Shown one piece after another: positions 1 to 8,175 of a DNA stretch of 64,000 nt; position 1 is the first letter of the stretch; every line of letters begins with the position of its first letter. The position numbers and the translations under genes are program-made. This DNA comes from an uncultured Akkermansia sp. (lineage in GTDB: Bacteria > Verrucomicrobiota > Verrucomicrobiia > Verrucomicrobiales > Akkermansiaceae): the NCBI GenBank assembly GCA_944390825.1, contig CALXRG010000015.1:1-64000 (forward strand). The letters are read 5' to 3'. A model generated the notes under the pieces. That model was not told the DNA's origin. It saw only the letters and a list, made by a program, of their open reading frames with translations, and searched no databases.

Positions 1-1431
1 GTCCGCCTGACCCTCACCCAACAAACCCACGAAGCCAGCGAACACGCACGCGTCCAAGCTGCCGCCATCCAAACCCAAGCCCAGGCACTCCTCGACAAAG
101 CCGGCACCGAGGCAGACCCCACCACCAAAGAAAACCTCACCAACGAAGCGGAAGCCCTCCAAGCCAAAGCCGCCGCCCTCACCGCGGTTGACCACCAAAT
201 GAGCGCCGCCGCCGACCGCCTCTACACCCCCGAACTCGCCCAAAAAATCAAAGCCGTCGAAGTCACCAACTCCATGCAGCAAAAAAGCACCATGGCCACC
301 TTCGCGGACCCCATCATCATCCTCTTCCTCGGCGGCTTCTTCCTGGCAGCAGCCGCCACCAAATACCGACTCGACATCAACCTCGCCAAAGTCCTGCTCA
401 AACCCTTCGGCAAAAACCCGAAATTCGTCCTGCTCGGGCTCATGTGCATCACCGCCCTCTTCTCCATGTTCATGAGCAACACCGCCACCGCCGCCATGAT
501 GCTCGCCATCCTGGCCCCCGTCCTGGCCATCTTCGCCCCTGAAGACCGCGGTCGCGCCGCCTTCGCCCTCTGCATCCCCATCGCCGCCAACATCGGCGGC
601 ATCGGCACCCCCATCGGCACCCCCCCCAACGCCATCGCCCTCAAAGCCCTCGGCGACATGGGCCTGAGCGTCACCTTCGGCAAATGGATGCTCTTCGGCG
701 TCCCCTTCGTCATCGTCATGATCATCATCGCATGGCTCCTGCTGCTCAAAATGTTCCCCATCGACCAAAAAGAAATTGAACTCAAAATGGGCGGCAAATT
801 CCTCAAAACCCCGAAAGCCATCATCGTCTACGTCACCTTCGCCGTCACCGTCCTCCTCTGGGTCATGGGCGACTACATCGGCCTGGACAGCAACACCATC
901 GCCATCGTCCCCATCGCCGTCTTCGCCGTCACCCAAGTCATCACCAAAGACGACCTGCGGCAAATGAGCTGGGAAACCCTCTGGCTCGTCGCCGGCGGCT
1001 TCGCCCTCGGCCTCGCCCTGCAAGACACCAACCTCGCCAGCACCCTCATCAACGCCATCCCCTTCGGCGAATGGAACTCCATCATGCTGCTCGTCGGCGC
1101 CAGCTTCATCTGCCTCTTCATGGCCACCTTCATGAGCCACACCGCCACCGCATCACTCCTCATGCCCATCATGGGAGCCGTCGCCGGCAGCATGATGGGA
1201 GCCGGCAGCATGGACAACGCCGGCGCCATCGGCCTGCTCTGCACCGTCGCCTTCGCCTCCTCACTCGGCATGGCCCTGCCCATCAGCACCCCGCCGAACG
1301 CCCTCGCCTACGCCACCGGCTTCGTCGAATCCCGCGGCATGGCCATCTCCGGCACCATCCTCTGCCTGGTAGGCGTCATCCTCTCCCTGCTGCTCATGAT
1401 CTTCCTCTGCAGCATCGGCTTCTTTGCCTAA
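1..1431 (+). CDS. SLC13/DASS-family anion (dicarboxylate/sulfate) transporter, 5' truncated by the window
   Basis: The frame is open from base 1, so the true start lies upstream; 476 residues are visible. They show the duplicated DASS signatures: SNTATAA (near nt 475-495) and its repeat SHTATAS (near 1135-1155), each followed by a TPPNA loop (near 615 and 1290). These motifs form the substrate and Na+ sites of sodium-coupled di/tricarboxylate or sulfate symporters. About ten hydrophobic segments follow nt 310. The first ~90 visible residues are odd: an Ala/Gln/Glu-rich, probably helical stretch lies just before the FADPIIILFLGGF segment, where most relatives have only a short loop. Substrate cannot be decided. 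The gene is followed by a GC-rich hairpin. Coding sequence is very C-rich, like the next three genes. Confidence 0.85.
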   Translation, partial: VRLTLTQQTHEASEHARVQAAAIQTQAQALLDKAGTEADPTTKENLTNEAEALQAKAAALTAVDHQMSAAADRLYTPELAQKIKAVEVTNSMQQKSTMATFADPIIILFLGGFFLAAAATKYRLDINLAKVLLKPFGKNPKFVLLGLMCITALFSMFMSNTATAAMMLAILAPVLAIFAPEDRGRAAFALCIPIAANIGGIGTPIGTPPNAIALKALGDMGLSVTFGKWMLFGVPFVIVMIIIAWLLLLKMFPIDQKEIELKMGGKFLKTPKAIIVYVTFAVTVLLWVMGDYIGLDSNTIAIVPIAVFAVTQVITKDDLRQMSWETLWLVAGGFALGLALQDTNLASTLINAIPFGEWNSIMLLVGASFICLFMATFMSHTATASLLMPIMGAVAGSMMGAGSMDNAGAIGLLCTVAFASSLGMALPISTPPNALAYATGFVESRGMAISGTILCLVGVILSLLLMIFLCSIGFFA

Positions 1432-1444
1432 ACCACAGCGCACA

Positions 1445-1470
1445 CCGCCCCGGGGAATCCCCCGGGGCGG
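1445..1470 (+). terminator. GC-rich hairpin after the transporter gene
   Basis: An 11-bp perfect stem (1445-1455 with 1460-1470) closes a 4-nt AATC loop 14 nt after the stop codon. There is no T-run, so it may be a 3'-end stabiliser or Rho-associated hairpin, not a classical intrinsic terminator. The rest of the gap to 1612 is C-rich with nothing recognisable. Confidence 0.5.
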
Positions 1471-1612
1471 CCACCCGGCACGCAACCGCACACCACCAGC
1501 CAACCACCTGCACCCTCCCCACCAGCCCACACCGGACGCACACCACTCCCCCACAACCGGACACACCACCAACCAACCCCAGCCACCACACCAGCCCCAC
1601 TCCACCCACCCC

Positions 1613-3046
1613 ATGGCACAACTCCCCGACAGCACCAACCAAGCACTGGAACGCCTCAACCGCATCTACTTTTGCGACACCGGCCACATCCACGAAGCCG
1701 CCGCCGGGGAATACATCGTCGCCCAAGGCGAAGAATGCCACCGCCTCTTCCTCATCCTGGAAGGCAGCGTCGTCGCCATGAGACGAGCCGAAACCTTTGA
1801 AGGCTGCGACCTGCCCGCCGAAACCAGCGCCCGCGCCCACGAAGTCTTCCGCGCCGGCCCCGGCAGCTACATCTGCGTCCAAGCCTTCTTCTCACGCACC
1901 TACCACAGCTCCAACGACATCATCGCCCTGGAAGACACCAAACTCGCCTACATCGACGACACCACTGAAGCCATCGACCCCGACACCCACGGCCCCTTCG
2001 AACACCAATTCCTCCCCGTCCTCATCCACGAACTCGCCGAACGCAACCGGCGCATGTTCGACCGCGCCGCCGAAAAAGAAGAAGCCATCCGCGTCATCCA
2101 ACGCCACGAAATGGCCGTCACCCTCGGACAACTCTCCGCCGGCATCGCCCACGAACTCAACAACGCCGTCGGCGTCATCACCCGGCGCACAGACTTCGTC
2201 GCAGACAACATCAGCACCTACCTCCAGGAATCCAGCAAAGAAAACTCCCACATCTTCCGCCTCGGCTACGACAGCGACACCTACATCGACCAAGCCACCC
2301 TGCGCAAACGCGCCCGCAAATACGAATACGAACTCAACATCCCGCAAGTCGCCGCCAAAATCCTCGCCCACATCGCGCCGGACAACGAAAGCTTCCGCAA
2401 ACTCGGCCCCGACATGGTCCGGCACATCAAACAAAACTACCGCTTCTGGGAACTCGGGCACGACCTGCACGACATGCAAATCGCCGCCCGGCACGCCACC
2501 GGCATCGTACGCGCCGTCAAACTCCTCGGCGGCGGCAACTCCACCCGGCAACCCGGCGTCGACGTCGTCCAATCCGTCCACGACGCCATGAACCTCCTCT
2601 CCAACAAACTCAAACACCTCACCATCCACACCGACCTGCAACCCGTCCCGGAAATCCACGCCGACATCAGCGAACTCGTCCAAATCTGGGCCAACATCCT
2701 GCAAAACGCCCACGACGCCATGACCCAAGCCGGCACCGAGCAACCCACCATCAACGTCAGCACCAACCTCATCCACGCCGACGGCCTCAAACTCCTGCCG
2801 GAAGACTACATCCGCGTCACCATCAGCAACAACGGCCCCGCCATCCCCGACGACATCCAGGAAAAAATCTTCCAACCCAACTTCACCACCAAGAAAAAAG
2901 GCCTCGACTTCGGCCTCGGCCTCGGCCTCTCCATCGTCCGGCGCCTCGTCGACAGCTACAACGGCACCATCGACCTGAGCAGCACCCCCGACCTCACCAC
3001 CTTCACCATCTACATCCCAACCACACAAATCCATGGAAACAATTAA
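1613..3046 (+). CDS. Sensor histidine kinase with N-terminal cyclic-nucleotide-binding-like domain
   Basis: The start is set at ATG 1613 because the upstream in-frame extension is low-complexity Pro/His/Thr sequence. The product is 477 aa with no membrane segment, so cytosolic. Residues ~15-120 resemble a cNMP-binding (Crp-like) fold (GEYIVAQGEECHRLFLILEG). An H-box follows with LSAGIAHELNN, phospho-acceptor His180. About 100 helical residues come next, then a HATPase domain with an N-box (NILQNAHDAM, ~361-370), a G1 box (ISNNGP, ~404-409) and GLGLGLSIV (~434-442). The kinase is therefore complete. Its last 14 bases overlap the next gene, a receiver-only protein, so the two are almost certainly a translationally coupled two-component pair. 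Ligand and output are unknown. Confidence 0.88.
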   Translation: MAQLPDSTNQALERLNRIYFCDTGHIHEAAAGEYIVAQGEECHRLFLILEGSVVAMRRAETFEGCDLPAETSARAHEVFRAGPGSYICVQAFFSRTYHSSNDIIALEDTKLAYIDDTTEAIDPDTHGPFEHQFLPVLIHELAERNRRMFDRAAEKEEAIRVIQRHEMAVTLGQLSAGIAHELNNAVGVITRRTDFVADNISTYLQESSKENSHIFRLGYDSDTYIDQATLRKRARKYEYELNIPQVAAKILAHIAPDNESFRKLGPDMVRHIKQNYRFWELGHDLHDMQIAARHATGIVRAVKLLGGGNSTRQPGVDVVQSVHDAMNLLSNKLKHLTIHTDLQPVPEIHADISELVQIWANILQNAHDAMTQAGTEQPTINVSTNLIHADGLKLLPEDYIRVTISNNGPAIPDDIQEKIFQPNFTTKKKGLDFGLGLGLSIVRRLVDSYNGTIDLSSTPDLTTFTIYIPTTQIHGNN

Positions 3047-3506
3047 CATCATCTGCGTCGACGACCAGCAAGAAGTCCTCGACTCCGTCCTGCGCGACCT
3101 GCGGCCCCTCACCCCCCTCGTCCGCATCGAAGAAGCCTCCTGCACCGCCGAATGCCTCGAACTCATCGAAAACCTCGATGAAAACGGCGAACACATCGCC
3201 GTCATCATCTCCGACCAAGTCATGCCCGGCGAAAAAGGCACCGACCTCCTGCGGCAAGTCACCGCCGACGGCCGCTTTGGCAAAACGCGCAAAATACTCC
3301 TCACCGGGCAAGCCACCCACGCCGACACCATCAACGCCATCAACGACGGCGGCATCGACAACTACGTCGAAAAACCCTGGGAACCCGACCACCTGCTCAA
3401 AATCGTCAAACGCCTCCTCACCCTCTACATCATGGACGCCGGCATCGACTACAAACCCTACATGAGCATCCTGGACAACGTCACACTCTTCAGCAAACTA
3501 CGCTAA
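3033..3506 (+). CDS. Single-domain response regulator (REC)
   Basis: A 157-residue receiver domain. The acidic pocket is Asp10/Asp11, the phospho-acceptor Asp61 (SDQVMPG), the switch Thr91 (LLTGQA) and the conserved Lys114 (VEKPW). There is no DNA-binding or enzymatic output domain, only a ~30-residue C-terminal extension, so it must act through protein contact. The start overlaps the kinase gene by 14 bp, which points to co-translation and cognate pairing. The EKPW motif resembles receivers of the RpfG/HD-GYP-type systems, but no effector is encoded next to it. Confidence 0.88.
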   Translation: METINIICVDDQQEVLDSVLRDLRPLTPLVRIEEASCTAECLELIENLDENGEHIAVIISDQVMPGEKGTDLLRQVTADGRFGKTRKILLTGQATHADTINAINDGGIDNYVEKPWEPDHLLKIVKRLLTLYIMDAGIDYKPYMSILDNVTLFSKLR

Positions 3507-3542
3507 AACACCCCAACCACCCCCCTTCTCCGCCGCACCCAA

Positions 3543-3566
3543 GCAGGGCCGGGCAACCGGCCCTGC
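3543..3566 (+). terminator. GNRA-capped hairpin after the response regulator gene
   Basis: A 10-bp perfect GC stem (3543-3552 with 3557-3566) closes a GCAA tetraloop, 36 nt after the stop codon. No T-run follows. It probably marks the 3' end of the kinase/regulator transcript. Confidence 0.55.
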
Positions 3567-3705
3567 CCGAGAGCGCGGCAAACCCCAACCCAAAGCCGGA
3601 AGCGGCCACCGCCGCAGCCCAACACCCGCACCGCGAGCCGAGCCAACAACGGCACACCCCCGCGCAAGGAAGCACCAGCAAGCACCGCCCCCGGCCCACA
3701 AAACC

Positions 3706-5058
3706 ATGAAAACAAAACAAATATACAACACCATCAGCACCCTTGGCCTGAGTGCAGCCAGCATACTCACCACAGCACTTGCAACCGAACCAGCCAACGC
3801 CGGCAGCCTCACCGCCATCCCCACCGCGACACCGCTCAGCGAAGCCACCGCCAGCAACAGCGACCTCGACTTCACCGACCACATCAAAAACGCCCTAAAA
3901 GTCTACAAAGCCGACAGCGACACCGAATTCATCCAAGAAATCCGGCTCAACTGGATCGAACAATACCAAATCGCCGTCGTCCAACCCAGCGGCCCCAACG
4001 GCACCCACCTCAAACCCGGCGCCGACCCCTTCAACCAAGAATTCCGGCGCTCCTGGGTAGGCGCCAACATCAAATTCAACACCGGCACCCTCCTCCACAC
4101 CTGGGTACGCCTCGGCGGCCTCCCCAGCCGCTACACCTACAGCGACGGGCACCGTCGCAGCAACTACACCTACGCCGGCCTCTTTGAACTCTACCTGGCC
4201 CAGGAAATCCCCGGCGTCAAAGGCCTCAGCGTCAAAGTCGGCAAAATCAAACCCCTCTTCACCATGGAATACTCCACACCGAGCTCCCAAATCAAATGCA
4301 TAGAGCGCTCCGTCGTCGGCAACTTCCACAACCTCGACTCCAACTGGGGCATCGACATCACCTACAAACCCGACAAAAACCTCACCGTCTACGCCCAACT
4401 CATGGCCAACGACCGCGCCGCCAACGCCAAAAGCCTGACCCACAGCGACGCCTACCGAGACGGCCGCGGCCTGAAAGGCGAGTTTGGCTGGGAAGACAAA
4501 TTCTTCGCCATCCTCGGCACCGAATACCGCTTCAACGTCACCGAAAGCGGCTACCAAAAAGTCGTCTTCCAATACGCCCACGACTTCAACAACATCTACG
4601 ACGGCCACCGCGACCCCGGCGCCAACTGCTACGGCCTTGCCGCCCGCGACGCCCTCTCCATCGGCTACGTCTACAACTGGGACAAACTCACCATCAGCGC
4701 CGAAATCGTCGGCAACTACAAAACCAGCGGCGGCTATGGCGAAAAGAACCTTGGCTTCGTCCTGCAACCCGTCTACGCCCTCACCCCGCACATCGAACTC
4801 GTCGGGCGCTACACCCTCATGGGAGGCGACGGCGCCTGCCGCCTGGCAGCCGACCGCTACATCTGCACCCAAACCAACGCCCCCGCATGGGTCGATCGCA
4901 TCAACGCCTTCTACCTGGGAGCCAACTACTACTTCAGCGAGCACAACCCGGACGCCCTCAAACTCATGTTTGGCGCCGAGTACCTCATGACCCGCGCCGG
5001 CTCCTCCAACGGCTACTGCGGCTGGGAGTTCACCTCCGCCATCCGCTGGAGCTTCTAA
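3706..5058 (+). CDS. Outer-membrane porin-like beta-barrel protein
   Basis: 450 aa. It starts with a Sec-type signal peptide (MKTKQIYNT..., hydrophobic core, ANA-G cleavage near residue 32). The body has alternating short amphipathic strands rich in Tyr, Trp, Gly and Asn, and ends in an aromatic C-terminus (IRWSF) as BAM-targeted barrels do. Length and strand pattern resemble phosphate-selective-porin-like or alginate-porin-like proteins, but no specific substrate motif is visible. Four Cys residues in the mature part are unusual for a porin. The gene is preceded by a 200-nt C-rich gap and followed by a strong terminator. It shares the C-rich, A-ending codon style of the upstream genes. No Shine-Dalgarno sequence is obvious. 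Confidence 0.75.
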   Translation: MKTKQIYNTISTLGLSAASILTTALATEPANAGSLTAIPTATPLSEATASNSDLDFTDHIKNALKVYKADSDTEFIQEIRLNWIEQYQIAVVQPSGPNGTHLKPGADPFNQEFRRSWVGANIKFNTGTLLHTWVRLGGLPSRYTYSDGHRRSNYTYAGLFELYLAQEIPGVKGLSVKVGKIKPLFTMEYSTPSSQIKCIERSVVGNFHNLDSNWGIDITYKPDKNLTVYAQLMANDRAANAKSLTHSDAYRDGRGLKGEFGWEDKFFAILGTEYRFNVTESGYQKVVFQYAHDFNNIYDGHRDPGANCYGLAARDALSIGYVYNWDKLTISAEIVGNYKTSGGYGEKNLGFVLQPVYALTPHIELVGRYTLMGGDGACRLAADRYICTQTNAPAWVDRINAFYLGANYYFSEHNPDALKLMFGAEYLMTRAGSSNGYCGWEFTSAIRWSF

Positions 5059-5090
5059 CGCGCCTCAGCAGCCACCTTCCAACCATCCAC

Positions 5091-5118
5091 TGCGGCGGCA
5101 CGTTTTCGTGCCGCCGCA
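5091..5118 (+). terminator. Rho-independent terminator of the porin gene
   Basis: A 12-bp perfect stem (5091-5102 with 5107-5118) with a TTTT loop, followed by CCCTTTTCT, 32 nt after the porin stop codon. Confidence 0.85.
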
Positions 5119-5128
5119 CCCTTTTCTA

Positions 5129-5317
5129 TCAAAACCAGCAACAGAAAACACTCCCCCGCCTACCCTCCATAAGCACCTCCGCCACCCGGCTAGCACCCCG
5201 GGGCATGGGCTGCTGCATAAGCTGAGCAATGACTCCCTGAAGGCGGAACATGCCGAAGCGCATGTCGATGGGTTCTTTGAGCAGGTAGGCGATGGTGTTT
5301 TGAGGCAATGTAAACAT
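5129..5317 (-). pseudogene. Probable IS66-family TnpB (Orf2) remnant
   Basis: A 62-residue minus-strand frame opens with FTLPQNTIAYLL and continues KEPIDMR, later EGRRG. This follows the order of IS66 Orf2 proteins (LP...T, then P-x-DMR-x-G, then GRRG before a WW segment). The family is about 110-120 aa; here the C-terminal half is missing and no tnpA or tnpC lies nearby. It sits exactly where the C-rich core genes give way to the AT-richer polysaccharide locus. The similarity is short and was recognised by eye, so it may be coincidental. Confidence 0.45.
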
Positions 5318-5397
5318 AGGCCTCTATTTTCGCACGCCTGCCTACAATGGTTTTGGTTGAGAGCTTACGTAAATACGAACTTTCTCGTAACGCCATC

Positions 5398-6921
5398 CTA
5401 GCTTCCCCCAAACACTCGTTTCAGAGGATCCAAAAACATAGCTCTCTCCCCTTGATTCAGGTAGCACACAAATAGTACTACCGCACACAACGTACCATAT
5501 ACCCCAGCAGCCACGAAGAAGTCTCCCCAGTTCTCAACGGCCCAAATCTGCGCCCATCCCCAGCCGGCAAGCAACAAGAAGGCCGCAGGCAAGATAGCAG
5601 GTCCATACGTTTCCCTAAAGAAGCGGGGAATGTTCAACCCGGCACGGCGGTGATAGTAGAAATTAAGCCATAATCCCTGACCTGCAAGCAATGATATTGC
5701 AGTCCCCATGAACATTCCGGGCGGGCCATATAGGCCAGTCAATAAATATCCCAATGCAACACAGAGCAAAGCAGAATACAGAAGTATGATTGCTCTTCCT
5801 TTGTGCATACTCATTGCTTGCAAAATGCTGATCGCTGCATTTTGAGTCAATGGTATGATAAACGGAACGGTGACAACAATGGCTCCCAGCCAAACATCCC
5901 ACACTCCTTTACCCATAGTTGTACCAACCCATAAAGTTAAAAACTGAGTTCCGAATGCAAACAGTTCAAGAAGCATCACTACAGCCAACGCTAACTGGAG
6001 ACGTCCTGCTTTAATCATCCAATTTGTTAGCTCCTCCCGATCTGAACCAACGGCAACCATCTGCATTAGTTTAGGCGATACTACTCCCGTGATAGCCATA
6101 GATGCAGTTGTAAAGTAACTTGCCAAAGAAAGTGCCATAGAGTACAAAGGTACCGCCGCCACCCCGCATAAACGAGCAACTATTAGAGTTCCAGATCGCC
6201 AATATAACAGATCTATCAACTGACTAAGCAATACCCAGAACGAAAACTGAAACATCTCTCGGTACAACTTCCAGTTAGGCCTTCCAAACCGAAGTTTCAC
6301 TCCTAATACCCCAATTGTGTAAACTAATCCGGCGATCAAGCCCGCAACCCCCATCACCACTCCCAACACAGACAAACCAATAGCCTTATAGCCACACACC
6401 AGCAACAGCACGGTAAGACCGGCACTCAAGAGGGAAGAACTCAAACTTATCACACCCGGAATAATATATTTGAGATAACACCCAGGTACACATGCCAAAG
6501 GACGCAGGGGAAATGCCACGATCATATTACCCAAGGTCAGCAAATACAGAATCTGTAACGTAGAATGCTGCTCAGGCGTCAGATCCGGGAAAAAAGCCCC
6601 CAAATAAAAAAAGCAAACCACTCCCACAATCAAAGTGAGCAGTGCCAGCACAGAAAACAATAAGGTTGCCTGCCCCAAAAATTCTTTCTGCTCTTTCTCC
6701 TCATGACGCGCTCGAAACGCAGTCACATACTTTCGCACGGCCGTCCCCAGCCCCATATCGGAGAGGGCAAGCCAAGAAATCACTGACCCACTCAGCATAA
6801 AAAGCCCATATTCCTCCATACCCAACTTTTCAATAACGAAGGGTGTGAGGAAGAACGACGTCGACAGCGATATGAGAATCGACGCATAATTAATGATAAC
6901 ACCTGCCTTTAACTCACTCAT
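5398..6921 (-). CDS. Wzx-type polysaccharide flippase (oligosaccharide flippase family)
   Basis: 507 aa, almost wholly hydrophobic with about 12-14 membrane helices. The N-terminus has the typical layout NYASILISLSTSFFLTPFVI, followed by GMEEYGLF and a DMGLG loop, as in the MVF/polysaccharide-transport superfamily. It should flip undecaprenyl-linked repeat units across the inner membrane. It is the last gene of the locus; its start overlaps the stop of the upstream Fe-S protein gene by 4 nt (ATGA). Together with the EpsG-like polymerase (19327-20475) and Wza/Wzc homologues it makes a Wzx/Wzy-type pathway. Confidence 0.88.
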   Translation of the reverse strand: MSELKAGVIINYASILISLSTSFFLTPFVIEKLGMEEYGLFMLSGSVISWLALSDMGLGTAVRKYVTAFRARHEEKEQKEFLGQATLLFSVLALLTLIVGVVCFFYLGAFFPDLTPEQHSTLQILYLLTLGNMIVAFPLRPLACVPGCYLKYIIPGVISLSSSLLSAGLTVLLLVCGYKAIGLSVLGVVMGVAGLIAGLVYTIGVLGVKLRFGRPNWKLYREMFQFSFWVLLSQLIDLLYWRSGTLIVARLCGVAAVPLYSMALSLASYFTTASMAITGVVSPKLMQMVAVGSDREELTNWMIKAGRLQLALAVVMLLELFAFGTQFLTLWVGTTMGKGVWDVWLGAIVVTVPFIIPLTQNAAISILQAMSMHKGRAIILLYSALLCVALGYLLTGLYGPPGMFMGTAISLLAGQGLWLNFYYHRRAGLNIPRFFRETYGPAILPAAFLLLAGWGWAQIWAVENWGDFFVAAGVYGTLCAVVLFVCYLNQGERAMFLDPLKRVFGGS

Positions 6922-8144
6922 AAAATTCCTCCCGCACGCCGATTTAATTTTTGCAATAGTTTACACGCTTTCAAGAACAGTTTTCCCATCAAACTCGTGC
7001 GCGACACGGCCCACGGACCGATCAACACAGTACCAACATACCTGTCCCTGAGCTCCGGCAGATTCAACTTAGCCATACTGGACATTAAAGCTGACCGGTT
7101 GGGATGAATCCTCCCCTTTCCCTTATCATGCAAAAGATCCTGCCCAGCATACACCTCGGAAAAAGGGACCTCTCTACACTCAACGGCGGAGCGAACGGCT
7201 TTGAGCGCAGCATCTCCCGCTGGAGTATTGACCAGCAGGGCACCAATCCCCTCACGCAAGGGCCAATCAGGGTGGTAGTTCTGCACCCCCCAGAAATCAC
7301 CCAGCGTCAGGTCTCCCTGCCGAGGCACCCCCGCATAACGGCAACAGTAGCAGCAGCGATTCAGTGCTACATCTGATAGGAACAATCTCATGAACACATT
7401 CTCGCCATAAAACTCCGAGTACTTGTACCCATCCACAAAATGCGCCGTCAGATTGTAACGAAGCCAATGCTCATCCTTATCACGAAACGACACATGGCTC
7501 AACTCCCTGCCTGCCCTTAACTCCGTCTCTTGGATATACTTTTGCCAAAGCACGCGACTCGGCACTCCATGGCACACGATATCCACCGTCAGTAAGTTCT
7601 CGTAGGACTTGACAAGGAATGAACGCAAGGCATTCACCTGACAAGGCGTACCTACGAAAAGAACACGGCGCCCCTTGCGCAACTCCTCCCGCACCGATCG
7701 AAAAGCCCCCTGCGGGTCAGCCATGATGTACTTAGACCCACGCATGGGAAGCACTTCCTCCATCGTCTCTGCCTTTGTGAAGATCGCCGTCTCCTTATCC
7801 TTCCACACCACGCCAAACACGCAGCCCCCCTGAGAAATCGTCCACTCAGCCAAAGCTGTAAAAACACCACCGCTTGAACTCGCCCTATGTACCTCGAGCC
7901 CCCGATTCCATGCCCCATAGGTGGGCACCGCATGCCTCGGCTTATCGTCACGAGCAGGAGCAGGCTGGAGCGCCGGACACTTCTTCACGCAAACGCCACA
8001 GCTGATACAGGCATCCTCATCCACCTGTGGAATCAGGAACCCCTCCTCGTTCCAAACCATGGTAATGGCATCATGACCGCAAACATTGGCACACAAAGAA
8101 CACCCTGTGCAATCTAAAGGCACCACGATATGTCTATTATTCAT
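6918..8144 (-). CDS. Coenzyme F420 hydrogenase/dehydrogenase beta-subunit-like protein with two [4Fe-4S] clusters
   Basis: 408 aa from ATG 8144, chosen because GAGG lies 5 nt upstream; a GTG at 8198 would overlap the previous gene. Residues 12-22 (CTGCSLCANVC) and 46-56 (CISCGVCVKKC) form a bacterial-type 2x[4Fe-4S] ferredoxin domain. The remainder matches the FrhB/FpoF-like fold, with GTPCQVNAL near residue 165 and a Cys-rich CCYCC segment near 263. Such proteins are often encoded beside polysaccharide pyruvyltransferases in surface-glycan loci, as here (9175-10302). The substrate in these loci is not established; a redox step on a sugar or its substituent is an inference. Confidence 0.8.
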   Translation of the reverse strand: MNNRHIVVPLDCTGCSLCANVCGHDAITMVWNEEGFLIPQVDEDACISCGVCVKKCPALQPAPARDDKPRHAVPTYGAWNRGLEVHRASSSGGVFTALAEWTISQGGCVFGVVWKDKETAIFTKAETMEEVLPMRGSKYIMADPQGAFRSVREELRKGRRVLFVGTPCQVNALRSFLVKSYENLLTVDIVCHGVPSRVLWQKYIQETELRAGRELSHVSFRDKDEHWLRYNLTAHFVDGYKYSEFYGENVFMRLFLSDVALNRCCYCCRYAGVPRQGDLTLGDFWGVQNYHPDWPLREGIGALLVNTPAGDAALKAVRSAVECREVPFSEVYAGQDLLHDKGKGRIHPNRSALMSSMAKLNLPELRDRYVGTVLIGPWAVSRTSLMGKLFLKACKLLQKLNRRAGGIL

Positions 8145-8175
8145 AATCCTCACTTTAACGAGACTTATAAGGCAC

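Larger units (their letters stand above)
5059..5397. other. Intergenic boundary between porin gene and polysaccharide locus
   Basis: Holds the porin terminator (5091-5118) and the IS66 tnpB-like remnant (5129-5317). No intact gene is visible, and the remaining ~80 nt carry no recognisable signal. It is also the 3' end of the minus-strand polysaccharide operon. A clear terminator for that operon is not seen, although the 12-bp stem at 5091-5118 could serve both strands. Confidence 0.6.

Noticed and set aside
1892-3361. 489-residue minus-strand frame opposite the kinase/regulator pair
   Set aside because: Low-complexity Val/Gly/Asp-rich product caused by the C-rich coding strand of the real genes.
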